A DNA stretch of 8,048 bases from Hyphomicrobiales bacterium (GCA_015494185.1 WGBT01000343.1:1-8048), one strand, 5' to 3'. Numbered from the stretch's first letter, positions 1-5,912 are shown. Program-made: numbers and translations. Notes: generated from the sequence alone by a model not told the origin.

Positions 1-569
1 CAGCAACACCGCCAGCCACGAATACGTCGGGCGGTTTCTTCGCCAATTTTTTCGGCTTTGGCGGGGGGGATAATGCAAAATCAGCCTCTGACGGGCCTGA
101 AAAACAACTTCCGTTGACGGGATGGGGGGCGGCGGTGAAGGTCAAAACGCCGGCATCGGCGGACAAAGGCGGCAAGCCGCAGATTCGCCGCGGGGCCCTA
201 AAAACCCCGGTCCGGACCGCCTCGGTCAATGGCGCCGCCACATCGTGGCAGACCGTGACAACCCGCAATGCGGCGGTGACAAATCCCCGTTCAGCCACAG
301 GGAGCAGGGGAACAAAAGGGCAGCGATATGCGGTGCAAATCGCCTCCGTTCGCTCACAGAGTGATGCGGTCAAGCTTTGGCGTAGGATGAAGGCGCGTCA
401 TGGTGCATTACTGGCGAATAAAAAACCGATGCTGGTGCGGGCGGATCTCGGCGAAAAAGGTATTTTCTACCGGGTGCAAATCAGCCCAGCGGGCGATAAA
501 GCCTCCACCCGGAGACTTTGCGAGCAGATGAAAGCCCAGGGCACCTATTGCTTTTTGGTCAGGCGTTAG
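1..569 (+). CDS. SPOR-domain envelope protein, C-terminal part (5' end outside window)
   Basis: The reading frame is open from base 3 to the TAG at 567-569, so this is the last 188 residues of a longer protein. An internal TTG at 114 could act as a start, but coding-like sequence continues upstream of it, so I treat the gene as truncated by the window edge. Visible residues 1-107 are low-complexity, rich in Gly, Ala, Ser and Thr with a Phe-rich patch near residues 12-20, and look like a flexible linker. Residues about 108-187 form a SPOR domain, with the opening YAVQIASV, a central FYRVQISP and a closing segment with cysteines at 173 and 183. SPOR domains bind septal peptidoglycan lacking stem peptides, so the protein probably acts in the periplasm. 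In alphaproteobacteria such C-terminal SPOR domains occur on D,D-carboxypeptidases, RlpA-like lytic transglycosylases and stand-alone division proteins. The missing N-terminus prevents a choice. Confidence 0.85.
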   Translation, partial: ATPPATNTSGGFFANFFGFGGGDNAKSASDGPEKQLPLTGWGAAVKVKTPASADKGGKPQIRRGALKTPVRTASVNGAATSWQTVTTRNAAVTNPRSATGSRGTKGQRYAVQIASVRSQSDAVKLWRRMKARHGALLANKKPMLVRADLGEKGIFYRVQISPAGDKASTRRLCEQMKAQGTYCFLVRR

Positions 570-736
570 CTAGCAGACTGTCGGACTTAACCGAATTGAC
601 ACGGATGCGGCTCATTTCGCGCCTGAGAACGCAATAAAAATCTAAAAGTGGATACACTTCGTCGATTTATATCACGCACTCAGTCCCAAAATGATCTCAC
701 ACCGCGTTCAACCCGGAAAGCCCGACAGTCTGCTAG
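570..736. mobile_element. MITE-like 167-bp element with terminal inverted repeats
   Basis: A perfect 15-bp inverted repeat, CTAGCAGACTGTCGG, sits at 570-584 with its exact complement at 722-736. Ungapped comparison of the two arms continues well inward: about 35 of the first 52 positions match, including the TCATTT block at 612-617. The whole segment could therefore fold as one long imperfect hairpin. It is too short to encode a transposase, and no frame within it is convincing. CTAG is itself palindromic, so the terminal CTAG on each side could be a 4-bp target duplication with the true termini beginning CAGACTGTCGG. That would suit an IS5- or IS1182-type target preference, but this is inference. 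The element abuts the stop codon of the SPOR gene. Confidence 0.65.
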
Positions 737-752
737 ACGAACTTGTCGAAAA

Positions 753-847
753 TGCAAGTGTCTCCCCATGGAAGATAAGGACAGGTGCAGACCGGAAGAT
801 ATTATTCAACCTGCCCCTGTCTATCAGGTCAAGTTCAGATTTTTACA
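753..847 (+). repeat. 95-bp hairpin-type repeat, copy A (related to copy B at 5746-5816)
   Basis: The segment begins TG and ends CA, as many insertion-sequence ends do. Its inner arms pair: GATAAGGACAGGTGCAG at 774-790 is complementary to 811-825 apart from one mismatch and two unpaired bases. The right 31 bases (817-847) match 5786-5816 at 25 of 31 positions. The left block from GTCTC to AAGGAC (759-781) matches the corresponding block of the second copy at about 18 of 23 positions. The copies therefore share both ends, and copy A has about 24 more bases in the middle. The right boundary coincides with the first codon recognisable as transposase remnant at 848. I see no coding capacity. It could be a non-autonomous element or a pair of degenerate IS termini. 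Confidence 0.55.
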
Positions 848-1030
848 GATCATGTGTTTGCCTTGAAGGGCAATCAGGGCATACGTCATGACGACGTTGC
901 CACCTTTCTGGATGACCCGGAAACGCGCTTGAGATGATCGAAACGGTGGACGCCGGTCATGCCCGGATCGTTTTGGCCACGGGGAATCGCGAAACCACAT
1001 TTCCGGGACGAAAAAACAGCTCCAATATTG
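848..1030 (+). pseudogene. Degenerate ISAs1-type transposase fragment
   Basis: In the frame of base 848 the translation reads DHVFALKGNQG followed by an acidic stretch DDVATFLDD. This matches the conserved FALKGNQ block of ISAs1-family transposases, which is normally followed by an acidic helix. A stop follows at 932-934. In the next frame, 940-969 gives ETVDAGHARI, corresponding to the family motif ETVDxxHGRIETR, but with Gly changed to Ala and the Glu after the motif lost. The frame then returns to the first one, where 974-994 reads WPRGIAK, comparable to the family's WPGLKAI. At least two frameshifts, a stop and the altered motif make this a dead remnant. N-terminal and far C-terminal parts are absent here. 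Family assignment is by motif memory, not a search. The 3' limit is approximate. Confidence 0.6.
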
Positions 1031-1219
1031 CAGGTTTTCGTCGTCTTTATCCACGCAATTTCTGCAAAAGCAACACCGCCTCCCCACCAATTTCCAACAC
1101 CAAAGCAACCGCCTGAGGCGTTTTTTACATTTGACCATTTCCATCTCATCCTGAAATGGATAAAGCTCATTCTTTGGCTGAAATTCTGGATACCCCAGAG
1201 CCTTGCCATCCCCGCTAAA
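1031..1219. other. Rest of the gene-free gap between SPOR gene and acyltransferase
   Basis: No gene is supported here. A small CGCC-TGA-GGCG hairpin at 1110-1120 is followed by six T (1121-1126). Its 4-bp stem makes it at best a weak terminator for plus-strand transcription, and it lies about 540 bp from the nearest plus-strand gene. A 7-bp inverted repeat (CCATTTC at 1135-1141, GAAATGG at 1153-1159) has no T tract. A 20-codon frame at 1156-1218 vaguely resembles the N-terminus of ISAs1 transposases. Confidence 0.4.
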
Positions 1220-2404
1220 TCAACGTCGTTCACGGTTGACAAAAAAGCGGGCGAGTTGGCCTAATTGCTGACGGATTTGGCCCTTGTGTTCCTGGAGGCG
1301 GGCATAGTGATGCAGGGCTTTGCGGCTCATACCGGGGCGCAAGCCAACCAAAACGTCACCGGTGCGGCGGCGGCCGGCCCACAGGCTTTCGAGAACATGG
1401 CCGGGCTTGGCGGCAGAATCGATGCGCAGGTGACGCTGGCTTTCGAGCAGGTTCGTCACCGTGGCGTAATCATTCAAAAGCCCTGGGGCGAAACGGGCGA
1501 AATCCTCATCATAGGCGGCTTTGATCGCCCAGCCATTGTTGCCAGACAAAAGCGTGATGCTGGCGGCAAGGGGGCGCTCATCGAGCAACAACAGTTCACA
1601 GCTGATCCCAGCATGCTGTGCCGCTCCCCCATAGGCTTCGCGGGCAAAGGCAGCGGTGTCTTCGCGGCAGGCAAAGGCGGTGCCTGCCCGTCCCTTCCAA
1701 CCCGCTTTTTCCAGTTGCAAGAACATCTCGACACTGCGCTGGACCTCTTCGGGACTGGTGAGGATTTTGTGGCGCAACCGGCCTTCCTGAGCCAGCCGGC
1801 GCCAGCGGCGTTTGAGGCTTTTGCGGCGTTTGCTGCTGATGTGGTTGGCTTGTGTGCGCCGCCCTTCAGGGGTCAAATCCAGCATGGCGCGGTGGTGTTC
1901 GTTGATGATGGCCAAAGGCAGGCCCTGTTGCTGTGCCCATGGCCGCAAGGTGGTCAACAGGGGACCGTCAAGATCAAGCTCGGGCAAAAGCAAGGTCAGG
2001 GGACGGGGCCGCCGCCGGTTGACAAAAGACAACAGGGCCGAAAGGGCCAAGGGGGCTGCATCTTGGTGCAACAGCGGAGCCGAGGCGGCAAAATAAGGGG
2101 TCATCCAGCCCTTCAGCTGCCAGCCAAAACCACTCACGGTCATGGGAAACAGGCCGATCAGCTGGCGCGCCTGCCCGTGCCCGGTTTGGCTCCGCCAGAC
2201 GGCGAGAGCGTGGGCTTTGTGGCGGCTGTCGAGATGTTGCGCGGCGGCAAGGGCACTGGCCGGTTCATAAAAGGCATTGGGTTCAAGCGCGTGAGCCGCA
2301 AGCTCCTGCCAGGCCCGGGTAAAGGGAGAAAGTTTGCCAATCGGCAGCCAGTCGATTGTGACATCATGCTTTTGAGGGGCGTTGAGAAAATCAGCTTTGA
2401 GCAT
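1220..2404 (-). CDS. GNAT/FemAB-like acyltransferase (BioF2-like domain, CelD/BcsL type)
   Basis: This 394-residue protein belongs by pattern to the GNAT-fold acyltransferases often annotated as involved in cellulose or exopolysaccharide synthesis (CelD/BcsL, BioF2-like domain). The hallmark is the block LEKAGWKGRAGTAF at about residues 231-243. It is preceded by a basic helix of SKRRKSLKRRWRR type at 191-203 and followed by a core segment IKAAYDEDF ... PGLLNDY at 294-313. No signal peptide or membrane span is visible, so it should be cytoplasmic, acting on a glycan or peptide precursor with an acyl-CoA or aminoacyl donor; the substrate is unknown. An ATG at 2425 abuts the TAA of the upstream flippase gene. 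However, an excellent Shine-Dalgarno, AGGGAGG, lies nine bases before the ATG at 2404, so I choose 2404. The two genes are almost certainly one operon with coupled translation. Confidence 0.82.
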   Translation of the reverse strand: MLKADFLNAPQKHDVTIDWLPIGKLSPFTRAWQELAAHALEPNAFYEPASALAAAQHLDSRHKAHALAVWRSQTGHGQARQLIGLFPMTVSGFGWQLKGWMTPYFAASAPLLHQDAAPLALSALLSFVNRRRPRPLTLLLPELDLDGPLLTTLRPWAQQQGLPLAIINEHHRAMLDLTPEGRRTQANHISSKRRKSLKRRWRRLAQEGRLRHKILTSPEEVQRSVEMFLQLEKAGWKGRAGTAFACREDTAAFAREAYGGAAQHAGISCELLLLDERPLAASITLLSGNNGWAIKAAYDEDFARFAPGLLNDYATVTNLLESQRHLRIDSAAKPGHVLESLWAGRRRTGDVLVGLRPGMSRKALHHYARLQEHKGQIRQQLGQLARFFVNRERR

Positions 2405-2413
2405 GGGGTCTTG

Positions 2414-2420
2414 CCTCCCT
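2414..2420 (-). promoter_or_regulatory. Shine-Dalgarno site deciding the acyltransferase start
   Basis: On the minus strand the bases read AGGGAGG, a near-perfect ribosome-binding site nine bases upstream of the ATG at 2404. It lies inside the coding frame if the ATG at 2425 were used. Before 2425 the sequence is only the end of the flippase gene (CGATAA), with no comparable site. Confidence 0.75.
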
Positions 2421-2425
2421 TTCAT

Positions 2426-3823
2426 TTATCGAGCGTTGGAAGGGGGAAGTCGAAACAAGAGGGTTTCGATGCCCGTCACACGCCGGGCGAGTCGTGAAAA
2501 GATGAGCCCCTTGAGCGTGAGGGTGGCTGCGGTGGCGGCAGCCGCTCCATAAAGGCCAAAAGCGGGAACCAGGGCAAAATTCAAAACGAGATTGGCAAAC
2601 AGCGTTGCCAACAACACGACCATGACCTTGTCTTGATGGCCCAGCATGGTCAGCAGAAATTCCGCTTGTCCGCTAGTGGCATGAAGCACGAAGCCCAAGG
2701 CGAGGATGAACATCAAAGGATAACCCGCCGTGAAATTGCCGCCAAACATCCACAACAGGGGATAGCCCAGAACAAGGATCAGCGCGGTGGCGGCAAGGGC
2801 GGGCCAAAAGGTCCAGCGGGTGGTGGCATGGGCAAAGCTGTGCAGTTTGTCTTTCGCGCCTGATGCCTGATAGGCGGAAAATTTTTGCAAGGCGGTGGCG
2901 CTTACGGCGAAATGAATGAAGGAGACAAGGGCCACGGTTCGGGCGGTGGCGAAATAGATGGCCAGTTGATCAGGCGGCACATAAAGATTGAGAACGAACA
3001 GATCCGCATAAGTCTGCAACAAATCGAAACTGTCCACCAGGATGAGCGGCAGAGCGGCCCTGAGCCACAGGGCGGGGCTGTAACGCCGTTGGCTGGGGAG
3101 AGGAGTTTCATCGGCAATCTGACGCCGCACCATGGCCATTTGAACCAGAAGGGTCAAAAAGGTGGTGACAATGGCGACCGCAAGGGCGGTGGTGGCGGTG
3201 GCCGGTGCGCCCCACCACAGGGCCGCCGCCACACCTAGGATCAAGAGAACTGGCCGCAGCAGATAGGGGGGGATGAGGGCGGTGCCGACCCAGTCAAACC
3301 CCCGTGCCACCCCTTCTTGCATGTCCGTTAAGGCAAACAGGGGCACACAGATGGCCGCCAGAAACAAAGGCAGCACGTAATGATCCGTGACCACATCCTC
3401 AAAGAGATAAAGCAGCGCCATGCCCGCTATGGCAATCATTAGGCTGGCGAAAAATGTCGCCAGCTGAGAAAAATGCAAATAGCCGGCCAGCCGTTCCAAT
3501 TGCCCCCGTTGCAGATAGCGGGGGACAAAGCGGATGACGGATTCGTTGAAACCGAAACAAGTGATGTGCCCAACGATGATCACCCAGATCCAGACATAGG
3601 CAAAGATGCCATACTCGAACTGTCCCAAAAGCCGCGCCAGAAAGATTTGGCTGAGATAGGCAAATCCGGCACTCAAAACCCGGATGACAAAGGCCGAAAG
3701 CGCCTGGCGTTTTGCGCGGGTCTGCTCGTCCGGCCGCGCCAACAGGTCTTTGATCATCATGTATATTGTCACGATGAGAGCCTGTGGTGCGAATGTCCCA
3801 TCCTGTAATTTCAAGCTGCGCAT
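2426..3823 (-). CDS. Polysaccharide/oligosaccharide flippase-type membrane protein (MOP superfamily, Wzx-like)
   Basis: A 465-residue protein with about 12 hydrophobic segments, roughly at residues 43-62, 73-91, 119-141, 149-167, 184-204, 209-230, 254-275, 287-312, 340-360, 366-385, 398-419 and 424-445. This length and layout fit the MOP superfamily flippases that move lipid-linked sugars across the inner membrane (Wzx/RfbX-like polysaccharide biosynthesis proteins). Supporting motifs are an early LARLLGQFEYGIFAY, then FGFNESVIRFVPRYL, YLLRP, and a late FGLYGAAAATAATL, the usual family position for a small-residue helix. The start at 3823 has a modest AAGAG ribosome-binding site ten bases upstream. 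Alternative ATGs at 3760 and 3757 would remove a 21-residue N-terminal tail and lie closer to the first conserved region, but have no better site. The next gene follows immediately, so the two are probably co-transcribed. Substrate unknown. Confidence 0.87.
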   Translation of the reverse strand: MRSLKLQDGTFAPQALIVTIYMMIKDLLARPDEQTRAKRQALSAFVIRVLSAGFAYLSQIFLARLLGQFEYGIFAYVWIWVIIVGHITCFGFNESVIRFVPRYLQRGQLERLAGYLHFSQLATFFASLMIAIAGMALLYLFEDVVTDHYVLPLFLAAICVPLFALTDMQEGVARGFDWVGTALIPPYLLRPVLLILGVAAALWWGAPATATTALAVAIVTTFLTLLVQMAMVRRQIADETPLPSQRRYSPALWLRAALPLILVDSFDLLQTYADLFVLNLYVPPDQLAIYFATARTVALVSFIHFAVSATALQKFSAYQASGAKDKLHSFAHATTRWTFWPALAATALILVLGYPLLWMFGGNFTAGYPLMFILALGFVLHATSGQAEFLLTMLGHQDKVMVVLLATLFANLVLNFALVPAFGLYGAAAATAATLTLKGLIFSRLARRVTGIETLLFRLPPSNAR

Positions 3824-4234
3824 ATTATTTCTGCTCTTGTTTAAGATATTTATTTTTCCTTTTACCTCTTTGAGGGTGGTTATTAGGTTAAAGTGAAAGC
3901 AATAATCTTGCCAGTTCTTGGTTTGGAAGGGAAAAGATGATTGTTTTATTTTTTTTTAAATGGCGGTCTGGTTTGTCAGTCCTGCCGTGTCTGAGCGCCA
4001 ATGGCCATCAACGATTCCTGCTCCCTCATGCCTCATTCCGTAAAAAAATCCGCATGGCTTGATTTATTTAACGGCAGTGGTCTGCTTATTAAGAGATTGT
4101 TCATTCAAATCGCGGAATTTGTTGACAACCTATCCGGGAAGGTACGTGTCGCGTGAAGCTGGCCGGTGAATGGCTCATCTGACCAAGAAGGATAGGCAGA
4201 GTTTCATTTCAACGGCTAACAATGGTGATTTCAG
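3824..4234. other. Divergent intergenic region between flippase and bactofilin genes
   Basis: This 411-bp AT-rich gap must contain start signals for both the minus-strand flippase operon and the plus-strand bactofilin gene. It includes a run of nine T at 3949-3957 flanked by A/T-rich sequence, which could bend the DNA. I see no gene, no clear hairpin terminator and no convincing operator. A GGTGA ribosome-binding site for bactofilin lies at 4224-4228. Confidence 0.5.
4122..4150 (+). promoter_or_regulatory. Possible promoter for the bactofilin gene
   Basis: A perfect TTGACA at 4122-4127 is a consensus -35 box. With a 17-bp spacer the -10 position would be CGTGTC at 4145-4150, which is poor. 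The call rests on the -35 match and on its position about 85-110 bp before the bactofilin start. Regulation is not visible. Confidence 0.25.
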
Positions 4235-4627
4235 ATGCAGCAAAAAAATCAAGCAGCCTATTCTGTTATCGGTTCCGATCTTACGGTAACCGGTCAGATC
4301 GTTTCAAAAAGTCCAATTCAAGTCGATGGTCAAATTTTGGGGGATATCCATTGCCCAGCTCTTGATGTTGGCGATAGCGCAAAAATCCAAGGTGGGATTG
4401 TCACCGAAGATGCTGTCGTCTATGGCCAGGTCAAGGGATCCATTCAATGTGAACATTTGACGTTGCAGAATACGGCCAATGTCGAAGCGGATATCCGCTA
4501 TAAGTCATTGACCGTGGAGCAGGGGGCGATCTTTGAAGGAGGATTGACCCGTGTCAAAGACAATGAACCGGTAAAGGATAAAGCCGCCGCTGAGGCTGCG
4601 CAAAGTGGCCGTAAGTTCAAGTGGTAG
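4235..4627 (+). CDS. Bactofilin family polymer-forming cytoskeletal protein
   Basis: This 130-residue protein has the bactofilin signature: a short polar N-terminus (residues 1-10), a core of repeating short beta-strands (about 11-108) with regularly spaced glycines and hydrophobics, as in SVIGSDLTVTGQI, IQVDGQILGDIHC and VYGQVKGSIQC, and a charged, Ala/Lys-rich C-terminal tail (109-130). Bactofilins fold as a right-handed beta-helix, polymerise without nucleotide, and scaffold envelope enzymes at the inner membrane. No membrane segment is visible, so attachment would be peripheral. The start is fixed: an in-frame TGA lies three codons upstream (4226-4228), and GGTGA at 4224-4228 serves as ribosome-binding site with six-base spacing. 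A strong terminator follows 24 bp after the stop, so the gene appears monocistronic. It is divergent from a flippase-acyltransferase operon, which suggests, without proving, a role in placing envelope polysaccharide or peptidoglycan synthesis. Confidence 0.92.
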   Translation: MQQKNQAAYSVIGSDLTVTGQIVSKSPIQVDGQILGDIHCPALDVGDSAKIQGGIVTEDAVVYGQVKGSIQCEHLTLQNTANVEADIRYKSLTVEQGAIFEGGLTRVKDNEPVKDKAAAEAAQSGRKFKW

Positions 4628-4651
4628 CGCAAACACAACGGCTCTAAATTG

Positions 4652-4690
4652 AAAAAGACCGGTTGCCCGACAAGCAGCCGGTCTTTTTTT
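4652..4690. terminator. Strong intrinsic terminator after bactofilin, likely bidirectional
   Basis: AAAAAGACCGG at 4652-4662 pairs perfectly with 4678-4688. A G-T pair and three more pairs (4663-4666 with 4674-4677) extend the stem to about 15 bp around a 7-base loop. Seven T follow at 4684-4690 on the plus strand. On the minus strand the same hairpin ends in five T, so it can also stop transcription of the convergent glycosylase gene, which ends about 100 bp away. Confidence 0.92.
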
Positions 4691-4788
4691 GACGGGCAAA
4701 TAAAACATCTACACAGCCCCTATAGATCCTGGCGCGTAAAGTTAGGGAGAAGAAAGGGGGCATGTTGGCGGCGTGGGGTTATAGCTCA

Positions 4789-5571
4789 TCATTCCGGTGA
4801 GGCATCGAGCATGGTGCGGGCGGCTTGGAAGATATCTGCAAACATGGTTGGTGTAAGCCGCCCCGTATTGGTGTTGTAGCGTGAGCAATGATAGCTGTCG
4901 AGTAAGACAACCGTGTTGCCTGTGGTTGGGGGAGCGGTTGGGGAGGGTGAGGATGGTAAGGCTGGAAGAAGATGTTTCGCGCCATGGGCAAAGGGATGAT
5001 CTTTGAGTTTGCAGCCCAAGGCTTTCAAGACGCTGTCATGGGCGATGCGTCCAAGGGCTACGATCACTTGCAATTGCGGCATTTGTTGTAACCGGTTGAC
5101 GAGGTAAGCGCGGCAAGTGGTGATTTCGGCGCCGGTTGGTTTGTTTTGCGGTGGAACGCAGCGCACGGCATTGGTGATCATACAGTCGATTAGACGCAGG
5201 CCGTCATCCGGGCGTTGGCGGTAAGTGCCGGTGGCAAAGCCAAAATCGATCAGGGTGGGGTAGAGCAGATCGCCGGCATAGTCGCCCGTGAAGGGGCGTC
5301 CGGTGCGATTGGCCCCTTGTAGACCAGGAGCCAGCCCAACCACCAATAGGCGCGCTGTTGTGGGGCCAAAGCTGGGAACCGCGCCATTGAACCAGTCAGG
5401 ATGTTTTTTCTGGTTGGCCTGGCGATAGGCGAGCAGCCGCGGACATCTTGCGCAGTCTTTGTCGGGTTCGGCTCCAACATAGGGGGGAAAGTCAGTTGAT
5501 TGGGGCGGCACCAGTAATCTCTTTTTTAAGTCCAAACCTGTCCTTGCATTCCATGGTGAGCGTTTTCGCAT
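4789..5571 (-). CDS. Uracil-DNA glycosylase, family 5 (UDGb-type, iron-sulfur)
   Basis: The enzyme removes uracil from DNA to start base-excision repair. With the ATG at 5571 it is 260 residues. Four cysteines fit the 4Fe-4S cluster of family 4/5 glycosylases: C40 and C43 (CARC), then C138 and C153 spaced by 14 residues. Motif A reads GLAPG at 79-83, followed by GANRTGRPFTGDYAG. The Ala, rather than the Glu or Asp/Asn of other families, points to family 5. Motif B is SYHCSRYNTNTGRLT near 226-240, with His228. A proline/serine-rich stretch at about 202-220 looks like a loop insertion before motif B. The start is uncertain. The ATG at 5571 has AGGA only two to three bases upstream. A GTG at 5511 (240 residues) has a better-spaced AAGAG and begins closer to the first cysteine. 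The frame stays open to 5643, but that part runs into repeat DNA and is unlikely to be coding. Confidence 0.9.
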   Translation of the reverse strand: MRKRSPWNARTGLDLKKRLLVPPQSTDFPPYVGAEPDKDCARCPRLLAYRQANQKKHPDWFNGAVPSFGPTTARLLVVGLAPGLQGANRTGRPFTGDYAGDLLYPTLIDFGFATGTYRQRPDDGLRLIDCMITNAVRCVPPQNKPTGAEITTCRAYLVNRLQQMPQLQVIVALGRIAHDSVLKALGCKLKDHPFAHGAKHLLPALPSSPSPTAPPTTGNTVVLLDSYHCSRYNTNTGRLTPTMFADIFQAARTMLDASPE

Positions 5572-5613
5572 TTTCCTAAACTGTGTCAAGGATAGAACCG
5601 CTTCGCGGCCGCC

Positions 5614-5669
5614 ACAAGCGAGCGTGGAGTACGGTGAGGCCACCGAGGCTTCTCGGCACGACAGGGGCT
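5614..5669. repeat. Interspersed repeat unit, copy 1
   Basis: ACAAGCGAGCGTGGAGTAC at 5614-5632 and GGCACGACAGGGGCT at 5655-5669 flank a 22-base centre holding a 5-bp hairpin (CCGAG at 5643-5647, CTCGG at 5652-5656). Both flanks recur in copy 2: the first with one mismatch in 19, the second exactly. The unit lies just upstream of the glycosylase start. No function is visible. Confidence 0.65.
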
Positions 5670-5673
5670 TAAA

Positions 5674-5711
5674 ACAAGCGAACGTGGAGTACCGCAGGCA
5701 CGACAGGGGCT
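5674..5711. repeat. Interspersed repeat unit, copy 2
   Basis: This 38-base unit repeats the two flanks of copy 1: 5674-5692 with 18 of 19 matches, and 5697-5711 with 15 of 15. They are joined by only four bases instead of 22. Only four bases separate the two copies, so this is a short direct-repeat pair, possibly part of a genome-wide family. Confidence 0.65.
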
Positions 5712-5745
5712 AGAAAATGCCGGTCCTTGACAATGTTTGGGAAAA

Positions 5746-5816
5746 AGCCAGAGTCTCATCATGGAATGAAAGGACGAATCTGACACTGTCTGTCAGATTG
5801 AGTGCAGACTTTTACA
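5746..5816 (+). repeat. 71-bp repeat, copy B (related to copy A at 753-847)
   Basis: The left block GTCTC to AAGGAC (5753-5775) and the right 31 bases (5786-5816) match the two ends of copy A, at about 18 of 23 and exactly 25 of 31 positions, in the same orientation. Copy B lacks about 24 central bases. It contains a 7-bp inverted repeat TCTGACA / TGTCAGA (5779-5785, 5791-5797). Like copy A it ends in TTTTACA. The left limit is approximate. Confidence 0.5.
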
Positions 5817-5827
5817 CTTTGTGTCAG

Positions 5828-5862
5828 GGTCATGTCATCTAGATGTCACGGTCATGTCATCT
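5828..5862. repeat. Direct 13-bp repeat around a 10-bp palindrome
   Basis: GGTCATGTCATCT occurs exactly at 5828-5840 and at 5850-5862, a 22-bp period, with the palindrome CATCTAGATG at 5836-5845 spanning the first copy and the spacer. Two helical turns of spacing suit a protein-binding array, such as an operator or the multi-site terminus of an insertion sequence. It lies right after repeat copy B and about 50 bp beyond the stop of the NYN gene, which argues for IS-end debris rather than promoter control. Confidence 0.55.
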
Positions 5863-5912
5863 CGAAAAGGACACCTTGGGCGAAAATTGGCAAACTGCGA
5901 TCAAAACTGCAA

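Noticed and set aside
1110..1126. CGCC-TGA-GGCG hairpin followed by six T as a terminator
   Set aside because: The stem is only 4 bp and the nearest upstream gene on that strand ends about 540 bp away; kept only as a note in the gap description.
886..1242. Minus-strand frames of 106 and 118 codons in the left gap
   Set aside because: They run antisense through the transposase remnant, have unusual Trp/Cys/Arg-rich composition, and show no known motif.
1265..2497. Long plus-strand frame (410 codons) across the acyltransferase gene
   Set aside because: It is antisense to a protein with clear family motifs, is Gly/Gln-rich without recognisable domains, and has no ribosome-binding site. It is a shadow of GC-rich codon use.
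5572..5643. N-terminal extension of the glycosylase to an ATG at 5643
   Set aside because: The extra residues are encoded by repeat DNA and precede any conserved part of the family; starts at 5571 or 5511 are more plausible.
5614..5711. CRISPR array
   Set aside because: There are only two unequal units with unequal spacing and no spacer-repeat periodicity or cas genes.
5586..5786. 66-codon minus-strand frame with repeated TPRSLV
   Set aside because: It is merely the translation of the two DNA repeat units, with no start signal or family resemblance.
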